Positions 1-9,599 of a DNA stretch of 64,000 bases are shown here, piece after piece. The stretch's first letter is position 1. Every line of letters begins with the position of its first letter. Under the pieces are notes generated by a model, which was not told the origin of the DNA, searched no databases, and was given only the letters and a program-made list of their open reading frames with translations. The position numbers and the translations under genes are program-made. The stretch covers positions 34,877,871 to 34,941,870 of the forward strand of contig CM047813.1 in assembly GCA_026214975.1 (NCBI GenBank), read 5' to 3'. Source of the DNA: Gentiana macrophylla (taxonomy: Eukaryota > Streptophyta > Magnoliopsida > Gentianales > Gentianaceae).

Positions 1-833
1 CGGTACTACATTCGGTATGTATACCGCTTCTTCTGTGAGCATATCCCCAAAGGATATCGGTAGCGGCGTAGCTCATCATTGATCGACCATGTCAATCAAT
101 GTTCTATTTCTCCTTTCAAAGAACTCCATTTTGCTGAGGTGTCCTAGGCGCAGAACGTTGGGAACAGATCCCATGTTCAAGTAGGTAGTCAGTGAACTCA
201 GTATCTAAGTACTCTCCTCCGCGAGAGAGAAGGCATTTCAAAGACTTGCCTAACTGCCTTTCGGCTTCTGCTTGAAATTCCTTAAACTTGCCAAAAGTCT
301 CGGATTTTCGATGCAGCAGATAAACATATCCGAATCTCGAGTAATCATCGATGAAAGTAACAAAATACTCGAATCCGCCTCTATCTTGCACATTCATCGG
401 ACCACAAAGGTCTGAATGTACTAACTCTAGAGGTTCTTTGGCCCTATTCCCTTTTGACGAGAAAGGACGCTTAGTCATTTTTCCTCCAGGGCAAGATTAA
501 GTAGGCGGACAACGAGTCAACAGATAACTCTTTTAAGGAATCACCCACTAGCCGGTCGTTTGATTCTTTCCAAGGAAATGTGACTAGCCTAAGGTGCCAA
601 AGATATGTATTATCTTCTTTATGAGAAATTTTACGCCTCTTAGCGATTTTTGATGTGCTACTTTAAACATTTCATTATTTAACGAGGAGCTTATGTGGTT
701 TAATGAAATACAATCCGTTTTCTAACACAAGAGTACACAAAAGTAAAACCATTCTTTGAAATAGTAAACTCATTATTCATAAAAGAAACAGAGTACAACT
801 GATCTTTCAAAGCGAATCTGAAATTAAATTTCT
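1..833 (-). mobile_element. Ty1/Copia integrase region, truncated by the window edge
   Basis: This is the integrase part of a Copia polyprotein read on the minus strand. The clearest frame, 478 down to 116, carries the DDE core: the first Asp in HSDLCGP, the second in FIDDYSR and the Glu in GGEYL, followed by TPQQNG. Beyond 116 the reading frame breaks, but an adjacent frame still gives recognisable words (RSMMSYA, LWGYA) to the left edge. From 833 to 479 lies decayed pre-integrase sequence; the words before MTKRPFSSKG fit the end of the HHCC zinc finger (an ESCLEGKM-like segment) only with frame changes. It belongs with the gag and protease frames at 834-1965 as one minus-strand element. It is non-functional because of stops and frameshifts. 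Confidence 0.9.
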
Positions 834-1577
834 CTACGAAAATTGAATGAAATAAACATTGTCTAAATGTAAAACTTTATTCCCAAAATGTAAAACCACA
901 GCTCCCACTGCTTTTGCTGAAACTAACGCCCCGGTGCCGACTCTCATAACTTGAGCTCCTTCCTCTAGCTCCTCAAACGAACTAAGGATCCAGTAAGAAG
1001 AACATACATGGTTAGTAGCTCCAGGTATCCAAAGATCCAATATCCAATTTGATACATCTTTAGCTACATTAAAAGATTCCAAGACAAGTAATTCATGATT
1101 ACCTTTCTTATCTTTCCCATTGCTAGCCTTAACCTTCCCATCCTTTACATCTTTGAGATATACGGGGCAGTGACGACGCCAGTGCCCTATCTCATTGCAG
1201 TAATGACACTTGCCCTTGGGCTTGGATGGTGTATTCGGCTTAGCCTTCTTCTTCATAGGTTTAGGCACCGGCGCAGTTTGTTTCTTATTCTTTTGTTTAC
1301 CCTGCTGGTTTGACTTAGACGCCTTGGCTGAGACCACATTGGCCTCAGCCTTCTTTTCCTGCTCTTGGGTTTTATCTTTCGAAGAAAGACCCTCATAGAC
1401 TTGGAGTTCATTGATCAACTCCATCATGGAAAGGTGAGCCTTAGACATGACGTAGCTGGTCCTGAACGTCAGGAAATCAGATGTCAGAGATTCGAGAATC
1501 ACTGACACTTGGGTAGCATCGTCTATAATCGCACCATGAGTTGCTGCATCGGTAAAGTAACTAATCATGTTCATCAC
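834..1577 (-). pseudogene. Copia gag C-terminal half with zinc knuckle, and protease start
   Basis: A 247-codon open frame on the minus strand. Its first half is helical gag sequence, followed by a Lys-rich linker and a CCHC zinc knuckle (CHYCNEIGHWRRHCP, about residues 124-138), the usual nucleic-acid binding motif of Copia gag. About 45 residues later comes the protease active-site region. The expected D-S-G-A is not there: the reading is WILD-LWIP-GATNHVCSS, so the catalytic Asp is separated from the Gly-Ala. The protease would be dead. It is continuous in order with the gag N-terminus at 1693-1965 and the integrase at 1-478. The frame stops at 834, so this is a broken relic. Confidence 0.88.
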
Positions 1578-1692
1578 ATGACCGATAACCGATGACCCGC
1601 CTCATCTTGGCATTGACAGCCTTCCTCACGGCCTCGTGTCTTGCTTGATCAGACGGTTTGCCAAACATGGTGGTTAAATGCTGCAAGATTTC
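1578..1692 (-). pseudogene. Decayed middle of Copia gag
   Basis: The short gap between two minus-strand gag frames. Codon-like text continues but needs a frame change; the Copia gag reading frame was broken here by indels or stops. Confidence 0.6.
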
Positions 1693-1965
1693 TCATGCAG
1701 TATTAAAACCCTCAATCTTGCTCCGAATGACATCCGACACTGAGGCTAAGAAGATGCCTCTTGCCTTATTATTCGCCTCTTGCCATTTTTGATGTTGGTC
1801 GCAAATGCGTTTAGGCGGATTTTGAGGGGGAAGAACAGGGCAATCCTCAGTCAAAACAAACTGTGCATTCTCAAATACGAGCACCACGTTTACGTTACTT
1901 TTCCACTTAGTAAAATTGTCGCCATTAAGCTTATCATTCAGTAAAGTTTGAATTTGCGAAGACAT
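1693..1965 (-). pseudogene. Copia gag N-terminus
   Basis: A 90-codon frame starting with MSSQIQTLLNDKLNGDNFTK. The LNGDNFTKWKSN segment followed by FVLTEDCP is the standard opening of plant Copia gag-pol polyproteins, so the annotated ATG (1965) is likely the original start. It ends in a stop after IEGFNTA, where an intact gag would continue into the frame at 834-1577. The leader lies at higher coordinates (1966-2225). Confidence 0.88.
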
Positions 1966-2225
1966 GTTGCTGTAAATAAAATGACAGAAACTTAATCAAA
2001 TATACACTACTATATATTGTTTTAGGAATAATAAACTACAAGAAGTCTATCCTACCATTCCAAGGATTTAACCTAGTATAGTACTGTCCGAGAGGGTCGA
2101 TATCAGTATTATGACGGTTAAACTGAGACAATGTCTCTCAATGATTAAGCTTCGAGAATCGAACATCTCACGGGAATCAGACATCCTGGACATTTAATCA
2201 TTGATTACCTTCCTTTTTCTAGCCT
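1966..2225 (-). mobile_element. 5' untranslated leader of the minus-strand Copia element
   Basis: On the minus strand this resembles 9600-9850 read on the plus strand: both have a GGAAGGTAAT start, an AATTGTTTAATTG or CTTAATCATTG segment, GAGACATTGTCTCAGTTTAACCG-like text and TTGGAATGGTAGGATA before gag. The two are therefore copies of one Copia leader in opposite orientations. The leader stops abruptly near 2225, where plus-strand LTR sequence begins. Confidence 0.65.
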
Positions 2226-2655
2226 AGATAACTCTTTCATTACTAGTTATTTTCCTATATAAAGAGAGTTCCTCCCAACACATTGACACAATTAATATGG
2301 CGCCACACTTAAGAAAAAAGAAGAGAAAAATTAGTTTCTCGTTCTAGTCATTAAGAGAAGAAAAACTAGGGTTTTTCTTGTGCATATTCGAGGAGGTTCT
2401 ACGGCGAGGATCGATACAATCCGGAAGATTGTGGTTTCTCCCTTTTGTCGAATTTCTCATCTCTTTCTGTTGAGGTAAATCAACTAACCTTCTTTTAGAT
2501 TAATTATTTATGTGAATCATATCATGGTAAAATCGCATGCGAATTTATTCGTAGTTTCCGTTGTGCAAGATCGAGTGTCTCGATCGGTGCTGTGAATCAG
2601 ATCTGACGATCCAATTATGGATCAGATCCGGATTCGGGTTTCTGTATATCCAGCA
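2226..2655 (+). repeat. Copia LTR A, 3' part only
   Basis: This matches the last ~430 bp of LTRs C, D and E in the window: a TATATAAA promoter box at 2256-2263, then a leader-like segment with GAAAAACTAGGGTTTTTCTT, ATTCGAGGAGGTTCTAC and the end GTATATCCAGCA. Compared with LTR C it lacks 24 bp after GAGGATCGA (about position 2415). The U3 half is missing, replaced by the oppositely oriented Copia at 1-2225. Confidence 0.85.
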
Positions 2656-3020
2656 TGTGGTAGCAGAGCCAGGTTAAAGCGATTTTGCGATTTTGATTGC
2701 ATAATTAATTAATAAGGAGTGGAATTGAATAAATATTGCATCTTTTATATTTTTCATATATAAATGTGTGGTTGAATGATTTGGTTGACGAGATGGATTG
2801 GGTTGATGCGCATTTCTGTTAGATCTGTTTAAATCTGTTTTTCGGGTATAGGAAATTGTTGTATTTATTTTTCTGAAAATCTATTATTATTTTTTTTGGA
2901 TCCAAATTGTTTTTGGATATAAGGATGTATTTAATTTTTTTTTTTTGAACGTGGTTGCTGTTGTTGTTGCTGTTGCTGATATAAATTGGTGATCAAATTG
3001 AGTCGCTGAAAAAAACATGA
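2656..3020 (+). mobile_element. Copia primer-binding site and leader fragment
   Basis: Directly after the LTR A end comes TGGTAGCAGAGCC at 2658-2670, a near match to the plant retroelement primer site TGGTATCAGAGCC (complementary to initiator tRNA-Met). It shows that LTR A is a 5' LTR. The sequence that follows is AT-rich leader without a coding frame and is cut off before the MULE. Confidence 0.8.
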
Positions 3021-3220
3021 CTGTATAGGAACAAAATGACTGTATCAATTACTAAAAAACATGAAAAAGGAACAAAATGACTGTATCAATTAGGAACAAC
3101 AACTGTATGAAACGGACATTTAGGCCTTTTGTGTCCGGTGTTTCCACACAACGAGCAACGCCTACCAGAGCCTGGGACTGTCCTCTCATTAGGCAACCTG
3201 CTGGTCCTACCGCCAGGAGG

Positions 3221-3387
3221 CAGTGACGGACCCAGAAAAAAATCTCAGTGGGGGCACCGGAACAAATTTGAAAGGCGAGTGGGGGCATCAATAGTGTTTT
3301 TACATTTTTTACCTATAAAAACGTGTCGATTTTCGGATCTCAGTGGGGGCCGTGCACCCTCCGTCTAAAGGGCTGGGTCCGTCCCTG
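3221..3387. mobile_element. hAT-type MITE inserted in the MULE
   Basis: The 167-bp element begins CAGTGACGGACCCAG and ends CTGGGTCCGTCCCTG; the two ends are inverted repeats with 14 of 15 positions matching. It is flanked by perfect 8-bp direct repeats CCAGGAGG (3213-3220 and 3388-3395). An 8-bp duplication and CAG-initial ends are the hallmarks of the hAT superfamily. It carries no coding capacity. Confidence 0.9.
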
Positions 3388-3854
3388 CCAGGAGGTTCAC
3401 CTTGAGAAGCAATCCTGAGGATCCTGGGTCGGCCCCGCCTCGCAACCGTTGTTTGTGTTTCCCCTCCTTCGCTCAGTCTAGGTTCAGGCGGCGGAATGCG
3501 CTGGTTTCTAATTGAAGTGGGAACAATCCAATCATCCTCGACTGGAACAGGGTATACGCGTCCTTCATAAATACGCTGGAAACATTGAGCTTTGTAGTAG
3601 TGACAACAATAATCATACGGACTCTCACAACGCTCACTTATAGCAGCACAAGCATGTACACAAGGCATCTTGAGCCCCTGAAACTCTCCACAGTAACACT
3701 TCCAATCAGCCATATTTACCTTTGCGCTAGTATCGGCGTCCCCACTTGGAATCGGGTCCCGGTCGATCGCCTTTAGTGTGAAGGTTCTTCGGGCATGCGA
3801 TACTTCAGTCAAGAATTTTTCGACTTCAGGTGCTAACACGGAGCGACATGCCAA
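3309..3854 (-). pseudogene. MULE SWIM zinc finger and C-terminus, interrupted by a MITE
   Basis: CYCGEFQGLKMPCVHACAAI is a CxC...CxH SWIM zinc finger, followed by the usual YxxCFxxxYEGRVYPVP region and a Pro/Arg-rich tail (GRPRILRIASQGE). The annotated frame runs into a 167-bp MITE (3221-3387). Across the MITE, 3220 to about 3110, an adjacent frame holds a CCHC knuckle (CSLCGNTGHKRPKCP), the normal end of such proteins. Confidence 0.85.
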
Positions 3855-4054
3855 TGCAAGTTCTCTCCTCTCGCAATGCCATTTCTAGCGTTGCCGCTTA
3901 TATAGTCTAACAAATTCACGATACTCAACTTACGCATCCCGATCACGTTGTTAAAACTTTCAGCATAGTTGCTTGTCATTATTGCATAACGTGTCCCTGG
4001 AAAATGCGATCGTGCCCAGTAACGAAATCCAATAGCCTCCAAATAACTAGACAC
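3833..4054 (-). pseudogene. MULE transposase catalytic region, C-terminal acidic residue
   Basis: The frame SSYLEAIGFRYWARSHFPG...IMTSNYAESFNNVIGMRK carries the conserved N-x-A-E-S-x-N motif whose Glu completes the DDE triad. It overlaps the SWIM-containing frame (3854-3309) by a frameshift. Confidence 0.82.
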
Positions 4055-4379
4055 TCTATTGTTTGGATCTTTATCCTGCTCTTTTAATCAATAAACATTA
4101 TTGCAAATCGCGTTTTTGAAAAAGTATCGCGCTTCCCGAAAAGTGTATGGGCGGTATCTGTCTTTGCCGATTTTTATTGAGGTTCATGACAAGATGGTGG
4201 TAGCAAAAACCATGGTGGCGTTTGGAAATACATATCTAACGGCACCAATGATGCCACCCTCTGCATACGTCTGAACACCATGTCTTCACGTTCCCGATTA
4301 CCCTTCACTTGAAGCATGAAATACATCCACGCATCCTGCTCTCTCCGTCGGTCACGGCAAACGCTACCGAAAGAGTTTA

Positions 4380-4892
4380 TCACCTTGCGTCTACACCGAT
4401 AGCTACTAACAATGTCCCCTCGCATTTTGTTTTTAGATGAGTACCGTCCACGACTAAGACAGGTCGACAGTACTTAAACCCGTCAATACTAGCTTTCAAA
4501 GCCATGAAACAGTACTTGAACCTGCCAGTAACATGGTCAGTCTCTATGTCTGTGACAGTTTCAGGATTTTCACTCTTCAACATGTAAAAGTAGGCGGGTA
4601 ATTTAGAATATGATAGTGTTACGCTTCCTCCGATTAATTCCAACGCTTTCTGCCTACAATGATATGCACGCTGATAATCAAGGTCTATGTTGAATACTCT
4701 TTTGGCCTCCACAATTATTTGTTTTGTCATGAACTGACTGCCGAGTTTTGTGAGGTTCTCTCTAACGAGATGACCTATAGTTCCGGGTCTGGCTTGCCTA
4801 TGATCGCTGTTTATTCGCTCCAATCCACAAGTGTGAGTTTCATTGTACTCGGTTATCTCGAAGTTATTGCAATCAAACACCTTTCTACCCAC
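4380..4892 (-). pseudogene. MULE transposase catalytic region, first half
   Basis: A 170-codon frame: MGRKVFDCNNFEITEYNETH and HTCGLERI match the MuDR DNA-binding region, RQARPGTIGHLVRENL is the conserved helical region, and RPVLVVDGTHLKTKCEGTLL contains the first catalytic Asp of the DDE transposase fold. The frame shifts near 4400; the downstream part continues in 4425-4174. Confidence 0.88.
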
Positions 4893-5063
4893 AACTTTTC
4901 ATTCGCATTTCTCTGAAGTAAAGCATCGTAGTTTTAACTTCCGCTTGTCGGACCGCATAGGTTTCCACATGTAATTATTTTTCAATGCATGGTAACTCAT
5001 TTTCATCTGCATATCATCCTTGTCCTCTGAACTTTTACCAATATACAATAATCCGAATCTTGA

Positions 5064-5672
5064 TCAAACGCCTGACCCGTGGACATGGAGGAATTTCCGA
5101 ATCCGGAATGTCTGAACCGAAATGAACACCTCTAATACTTGTTCTAATGGTGCTCTCATAAAACTCGTAAATGATCCACCAATATTGGGACCCGGTTGCA
5201 TCATTGTTGACCTACCCTGTTCGAAAGGCCCTCTCAAAAAACTCGTAAACGATCCACCGATATTGGGACCCGCTTGCATCTGTGTTGGCATATGAATGTT
5301 ACGCTCGAAAAGGCGCCTAAGAAAACTCGTAAACGATCCACCGATATTGGGACCCGCTTGCATCGGTGTTGGCATAATAAGAGGCGGACGGTCAAACTGC
5401 TGGCTTGTTCCATTTATGTTGACATTATGACTTGTCCCGTCTAACTGTTGTTGGATGTACGGTGTGTGCGTTGTCTGGCTAAAATTAGGCAGAGGTGTGT
5501 GAATTGGCTGACGAATCATATTCGCAATTATTCCCCAATCGTAGTCAGGTTCACTTGTAATGTCAATAACTTGTTCAGCTGAAGTTATATTCGGTCGGAT
5601 GGCAGTTTCATGAGGGGATAAGGCTGATGTGTTAGGTACAACATGCTTTCGAGATTTTCGATTACAGTCCAA
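5064..5672 (-). pseudogene. MULE linker with three 26-27-residue repeats
   Basis: A 202-codon frame of low complexity between the PB1-like and the transposase part. The phrase GPNIGGSFTSF occurs three times (DNA repeats near 5162, 5241 and 5323, period about 80 bp), each followed by LRxxFE or MRAPLE. I assign no function; internal duplication of a spacer is the simplest reading. Confidence 0.7.
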
Positions 5673-5725
5673 CTCGGATGTAAAATCCTCAATGCCTCTA
5701 TCATTTTCTTCATGTAGTTGCTCAT

Positions 5726-5995
5726 TTAAGTCAAATTCATTCTCATCGTGCCTCTATCGTGATCGTGCATAACCGGTTCAGCGTTAACGCATAGTTTCAC
5801 AGCTTCTTTTCTCAAAATATCATCTATGTAGCCTAGCCATGTATCATCGTCCAAAACATCAATCGGTTGGTCATAATCTACGTACATTAGTTTCATGATC
5901 AATGTGTTGTTTGAGTCATCAATTCCTACTTTCTTACACACTTTGACCTTCACTTCATCCAATGTCGTATCGGTTTTCACACGAACCAAATACAA
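5726..5995 (-). pseudogene. MULE N-terminal PB1-like domain
   Basis: An 89-codon frame: DTTLDEVKVKVCKKVGID at the start, an acidic YVDYDQPIDVLDDDTWLGYI segment, then LCVNAEPV. A beta-grasp-like domain followed by a D-D-D-W-x-x-Y/M motif is characteristic of the N-terminus of plant MuDR proteins. It would continue into 5672-5064. Confidence 0.75.
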
Positions 5996-6000
5996 TTTTC

Positions 6001-6177
6001 ATTTCTTATAAGACCATTTGTCGCTATCTTCATGGTATTTCCACTCTCCTCCAAATAAAAACTTAACGGACACCGTGTTGTTATCTGCAAAAAAACAATC
6101 ATTTATCCACACGATTAGGTTTTTTTTCCAAATATTGTTGGATTGACTAAATATTATTGTAAAATTATTCTTGATTG

Positions 6178-6231
<54 letters not shown>

Positions 6232-6320
6232 CTATATATATATATATTGTCTGTGTGTGTTTATATATAAATATATGTGTATATAAATGAGAAACAATAT
6301 ATATATACACTTATATATGC
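6001..6320. repeat. AT/TG microsatellite region upstream of the MULE
   Basis: An uninterrupted AT dinucleotide run covers about 6180-6219, then TG and AT stretches continue to 6260. A long apparent minus-strand frame here is only Ile/Tyr/His repeats produced by the microsatellite and is not a gene. Confidence 0.9.
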
Positions 6321-6550
6321 TAGTAGTATATATGTGTGTGAATATTGGTTTCTCGTTTATATACACATATATTTACTTGTATATAAGTGCATATAGCCGA
6401 GACATCAAAAAACACATCAATAATCTTTAAAATAAATAAATATTCTTTAGCATATATACATACACACACACGCACACACGCTGCTAGGTTAGGTTAGGTT
6501 AGGTCAAAAAAATTCAAGTTTCATTGTGTTGTGTTATGTTGTAACAGTAG
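6321..6550. other. AT-rich spacer, no gene seen
   Basis: AT-rich sequence with short CA and TTAGG-like runs (6484-6504). I see no coding or structural signal. Confidence 0.5.
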
Positions 6551-6856
6551 ACGGGGGGAAATAGAAGAGAAGATTGTTTTCACCAGCGTCATAGAATATT
6601 TGATGATGACGAGGAGATCGAGATCTTTGACAGAGCCAACAGTAATGCATCTTATACTTTCGATCTAACGGATGCCTCACTTCCGGCGGAGGCTTTACCA
6701 AGTCAGCGAGAACGGAAAAGATGCTCTATTGAAGCGAGACCTAATGAAAATTCTACGAGCTACCTACCAGAGCCCCAATACAAAGCCTGGAGATTAGGCA
6801 TGACACAAATGGATCGGAAGGATTCGAAAACACCCTGTGGATGCATGCATTTCTAA
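6551..6856 (+). other. Unrecognised open frame without an early ATG
   Basis: The frame opens after a TAG at 6548 and stays open for 101 codons to a TAA at 6854. Its composition is gene-like (acidic start DDDEEIEIF, then SLPAEALPSQRER, later EPQYKAWRLG), and the segment is more GC-balanced than its surroundings. The first ATG comes only near the end, so it is not a gene by itself. It could be an exon or a captured gene fragment carried next to the MULE. I do not recognise the protein. Confidence 0.3.
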
Positions 6857-7701
6857 GAACCTCATCAGTCGAGCGTACCATAGAATACGTCAAAATTACA
6901 TTGTTTTAAATTTCAAACAACATTTATTTGTCGTTTGTTTCTCGTTTTTAAATTCAATTTTTTTTTATTAAATTAGGTCATTTTCATTGTGATTGCCCGT
7001 AACAATTAAATTATTCTAGTATTATTTGAACATTAAAATTGTATCAAACTACATATTTCAAACTGAACTAAGGCATGGAACATGAAAGGAAATTATACTA
7101 CTAAATTTCGAAACAACTTATAACATACATACAATATCATATAATCGAAATATGTACAATATCAAAACTTCTACATTATCATTTCTAATATTAACATTGC
7201 CACTATAATATCATTAATGCATTTCATTCTAAAAAATTTCTAAACTATCAAATAATCAAAATAATTACAATATCAAAATTTCTACAACGAATGACAATTT
7301 TATTATCGAACGATCTCATTATAATTAATCATTTCAATATCTTAATAATCAAAATTTTATCCTTTCACTACCCTAAAACTATAAGCTTTTACCTTTTCAC
7401 CATACGAAAAATCGAAAATTTATATTTTTATAAGGTTATTTACCTCAAACATATCATCAAATTAAAACAAATACAATTTTTAAAATAAATCAAACAAAAG
7501 TGCTATACGAAATGCTTACCCATTTGTTTAAAGGAGTAATACCGGTGTAGATTGATATCCCGTAGACTGATAATTTTTGTCTGAAAGTTTTGTGTAGATA
7601 AATTCGAGTGAAAAAGATTGATGATTTTGGGTGAAGAAGATGATGGTATTGCCTAAAATGTAGGAAAAAACGACAGTTGGAGCATTTATTAATTCAATTT
7701 C
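6857..7701. other. AT-rich intergenic DNA
   Basis: Very AT-rich; one small plus-strand frame (7291-7488) has only Ile/Leu/Asn-rich text and no family signature. Nothing else can be supported. Confidence 0.6.
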
Positions 7702-7880
7702 CTTATTCCACGGGACCGTGCCAATTTTCCACGTTGCGTTTCACTTTCCACGTGGCGTCCAATTAAATTTCCCCCAGGTCACGTGGAATTACAACTTTTG
7801 GCACAATTTGAATTTCCACATGAACCTTTCCAATTCCACGCCATCTGGTGGAAAATTTCGACGGTCCCGTGGAAATAAAA
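7702..7880. repeat. Fold-back element with ~30-bp arms
   Basis: TTCCACGGGACCGT at 7706-7719 and its exact reverse complement ACGGTCCCGTGGAA at 7861-7874 are the core of two longer arms (about 7702-7732 and 7849-7880, also pairing TGGAAAATT). The loop of about 115 bp has more CCACGTGG-like words. I could not find target-site duplications, so it may be a MITE or a self-complementary relic. Confidence 0.65.
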
Positions 7881-8436
7881 GACGGCTACTTAAAAAATGT
7901 TAGAGTCCTGAATGCACTGACGACAAAATATGGATGCCTACAAAGTGGCGCGAATATATATTTTCTCATGCTAAATTGGACTGCTGATGTCATGCTGACA
8001 TCAGCGGGGGGAAAAAAAGGCGATTCATACGCGAGAAGAGAAGAAAAAAGAAAAGAATTGGCTTTTCTTTTGTCCAAGATCAAGATGCTGCAACAAAGAT
8101 AAATACCTTTTATTTTTTTAATTTATAGATTAGATATGGGGTACCAACGGTCCATCTCAGTAGTTTATTTTTCGCATTTATTTTCTCTTGTGATTATTTA
8201 TGTGATATAACCATGTCATGCATCATATTCATGAATTCCACTCCTAGAATATGCATACATGTAGAAAATTAATATTAAATTTAATTAGACATGTATCAAC
8301 ACGATAATTAATTTAGATTAAAAATAAATTAAATTAATTAAAGGAAACATAATTTTATCGGGATATAAAATTCACATAATAAAATTTAGTCGGTAAATTT
8401 AATTTTGGATCTAAAAATCATTCGTGGATTTTAAAT
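7881..8436. other. Spacer with Copia-leader-like text
   Basis: No coding signal beyond short frames. At 8215-8260 the sequence read on the minus strand (GGAGTGGAATTCATGAATAT) resembles the leader after LTR A at 2715-2745, which suggests scrambled Copia leader pieces. Confidence 0.4.
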
Positions 8437-9599
8437 TATGTAGTGACTACATAAAAGAGTTTTAATAATTGAAAAATTAGAAAATCCGAAAAAGTTGGAC
8501 ACCAACTGAGCAAAAGGTTCGAAAATTGGTTCGGGCGGTCAACAGGGCTTCGGTGACTCGACTTGTCCGTCCAAGTGCGGGGTTAGCCACGGGGGTTCGG
8601 CAAGGTCAAGCTATCCGGCGAGCTGAGGCTCAATGGGGCAACCTTAGCCCGATTTTCAACCCAGCACCCGCACACGTGCGACGGGGGGTCTGGCAAAGTC
8701 AAGCTATCCGGCGAGTTTCGCTCAATGGGGCAGCCTTATCCCAATTCATCCAGCAATCGTATATGAACCAACGAAGAGGATGGGTCGGCTTAGCCAATCC
8801 CGACACCGTTCGGTGAACTCGGTTAAAGCTCAGCCTGGGTTTAATACCGATAAGTTGGTGATTGCTTTTTAAGATTTATTGTTTTCAAATTATTGAGATA
8901 AAATTCTACGATCCTAAAATTTTATCATGGCGAAATTAGGACTATAAAATTCTTTGGTGAATTTTAGTTGTGTAGTGTCTACACAAGAAATTTCTAAATC
9001 TTCGAAAAATTGGAAAATCATGAATATAGTATCACTGGTTAGACGATATTTGGAACCGATAAACTAGTGGGAGCTTTAAATTTGTGATTTATTGTTTTTC
9101 GATTTGGTAGAAAATTCATAAAGTCCTAATGTATTGGGATTATAAAATTCTTGGTGAATTTTAATTGTGTAGCGTCTACACAAGGAATTTTAATTAATCC
9201 ATAAAATTGGAAAATCGTGAATATAGTGACACTAGTTAGACGGTATTTGGAACCGATGAACTAGTGGGAGGATAAATTAAATATTCATGATTTATTGTTT
9301 TTCGGATGATTAAGAAATTCTGAAAATCCTAATAAGACTACCTGTTTTTCAAAATAACGAGTGGGAGCGGGGAAGGTGACAACCTACCCCACGGCCTCTA
9401 CTGTTGGCACAAGCACGTGAGAGAAGGGTGACGCCTCGAGCCGCTTTGATTATGGCCCCCTAAGGATGGCCTTCACCCCTATTAAAATTCAAGGCTTGGT
9501 CTCCGAAAGGATAGAATTTTGGGTACTCGTCGAGTCACTGACCGACCCTGCGGCGGCATACTCGGGGCATACTTTGAGGTCTGAAACAGTAGGTCACAC
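8437..9599 (+). repeat. Copia leader with imperfect long tandem repeats
   Basis: Two ~197-bp imperfect repeats (about 8900-9100 and 9100-9300), and a partial third near 8360-8500, share TGGTGAATTTTA, the small palindrome GTGTAG-nnn-CTACAC, AATTGGAAAATC, TTAGACG and GGAACCGAT-AACTAGTGGGAG. They lie immediately upstream of sequence homologous to the Copia leader and gag, so this is probably the long non-coding leader of that element. 9360-9599 continues without a frame. Confidence 0.6.
8526..8816 (+). repeat. GC-rich tandem duplication inside the leader
   Basis: CAAGCTATCCGGCGAG followed by CTCAATGGGGCA and CCTTA occurs twice (starting near 8607 and 8699), a duplication of about 90-95 bp. The open frame across it is a by-product of GC-rich repeats and has no family signature. 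The block stands out from the AT-rich surroundings. Confidence 0.6.

Larger units (their letters stand above)
3021..6000 (-). mobile_element. MuDR/MULE transposon, decayed autonomous copy
   Basis: Minus-strand frames give a full Mutator-like transposase in order. The N-terminal PB1-like domain is 5995-5726. A Gly/Thr-rich linker with an internal repeat is 5672-5064. The MuDR N-terminal and first DDE part is 4892-4380, with the first Asp in VVDGTHLK. The middle, 4425-4174, is frameshifted, but words such as RYVFPNA and GFCYHHLV survive in neighbouring frames. The third acidic residue is in NYAESFNN (4054-3833). The SWIM zinc finger (CYC...CVH) is in 3854-3309. A C-terminal CCHC knuckle is at about 3110-3220. 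Several frameshifts and a MITE insertion make it inactive. I could not define the terminal inverted repeats. Confidence 0.88.

Noticed and set aside
5999..6310. A 103-codon minus-strand frame
   Set aside because: It is Ile/Tyr/His repeats translated from AT and TG microsatellites.
6484..6504. TTAGG-type repeats resembling telomeric DNA
   Set aside because: Only four short units, and of a non-plant type; plant telomeres are TTTAGGG. Chance.
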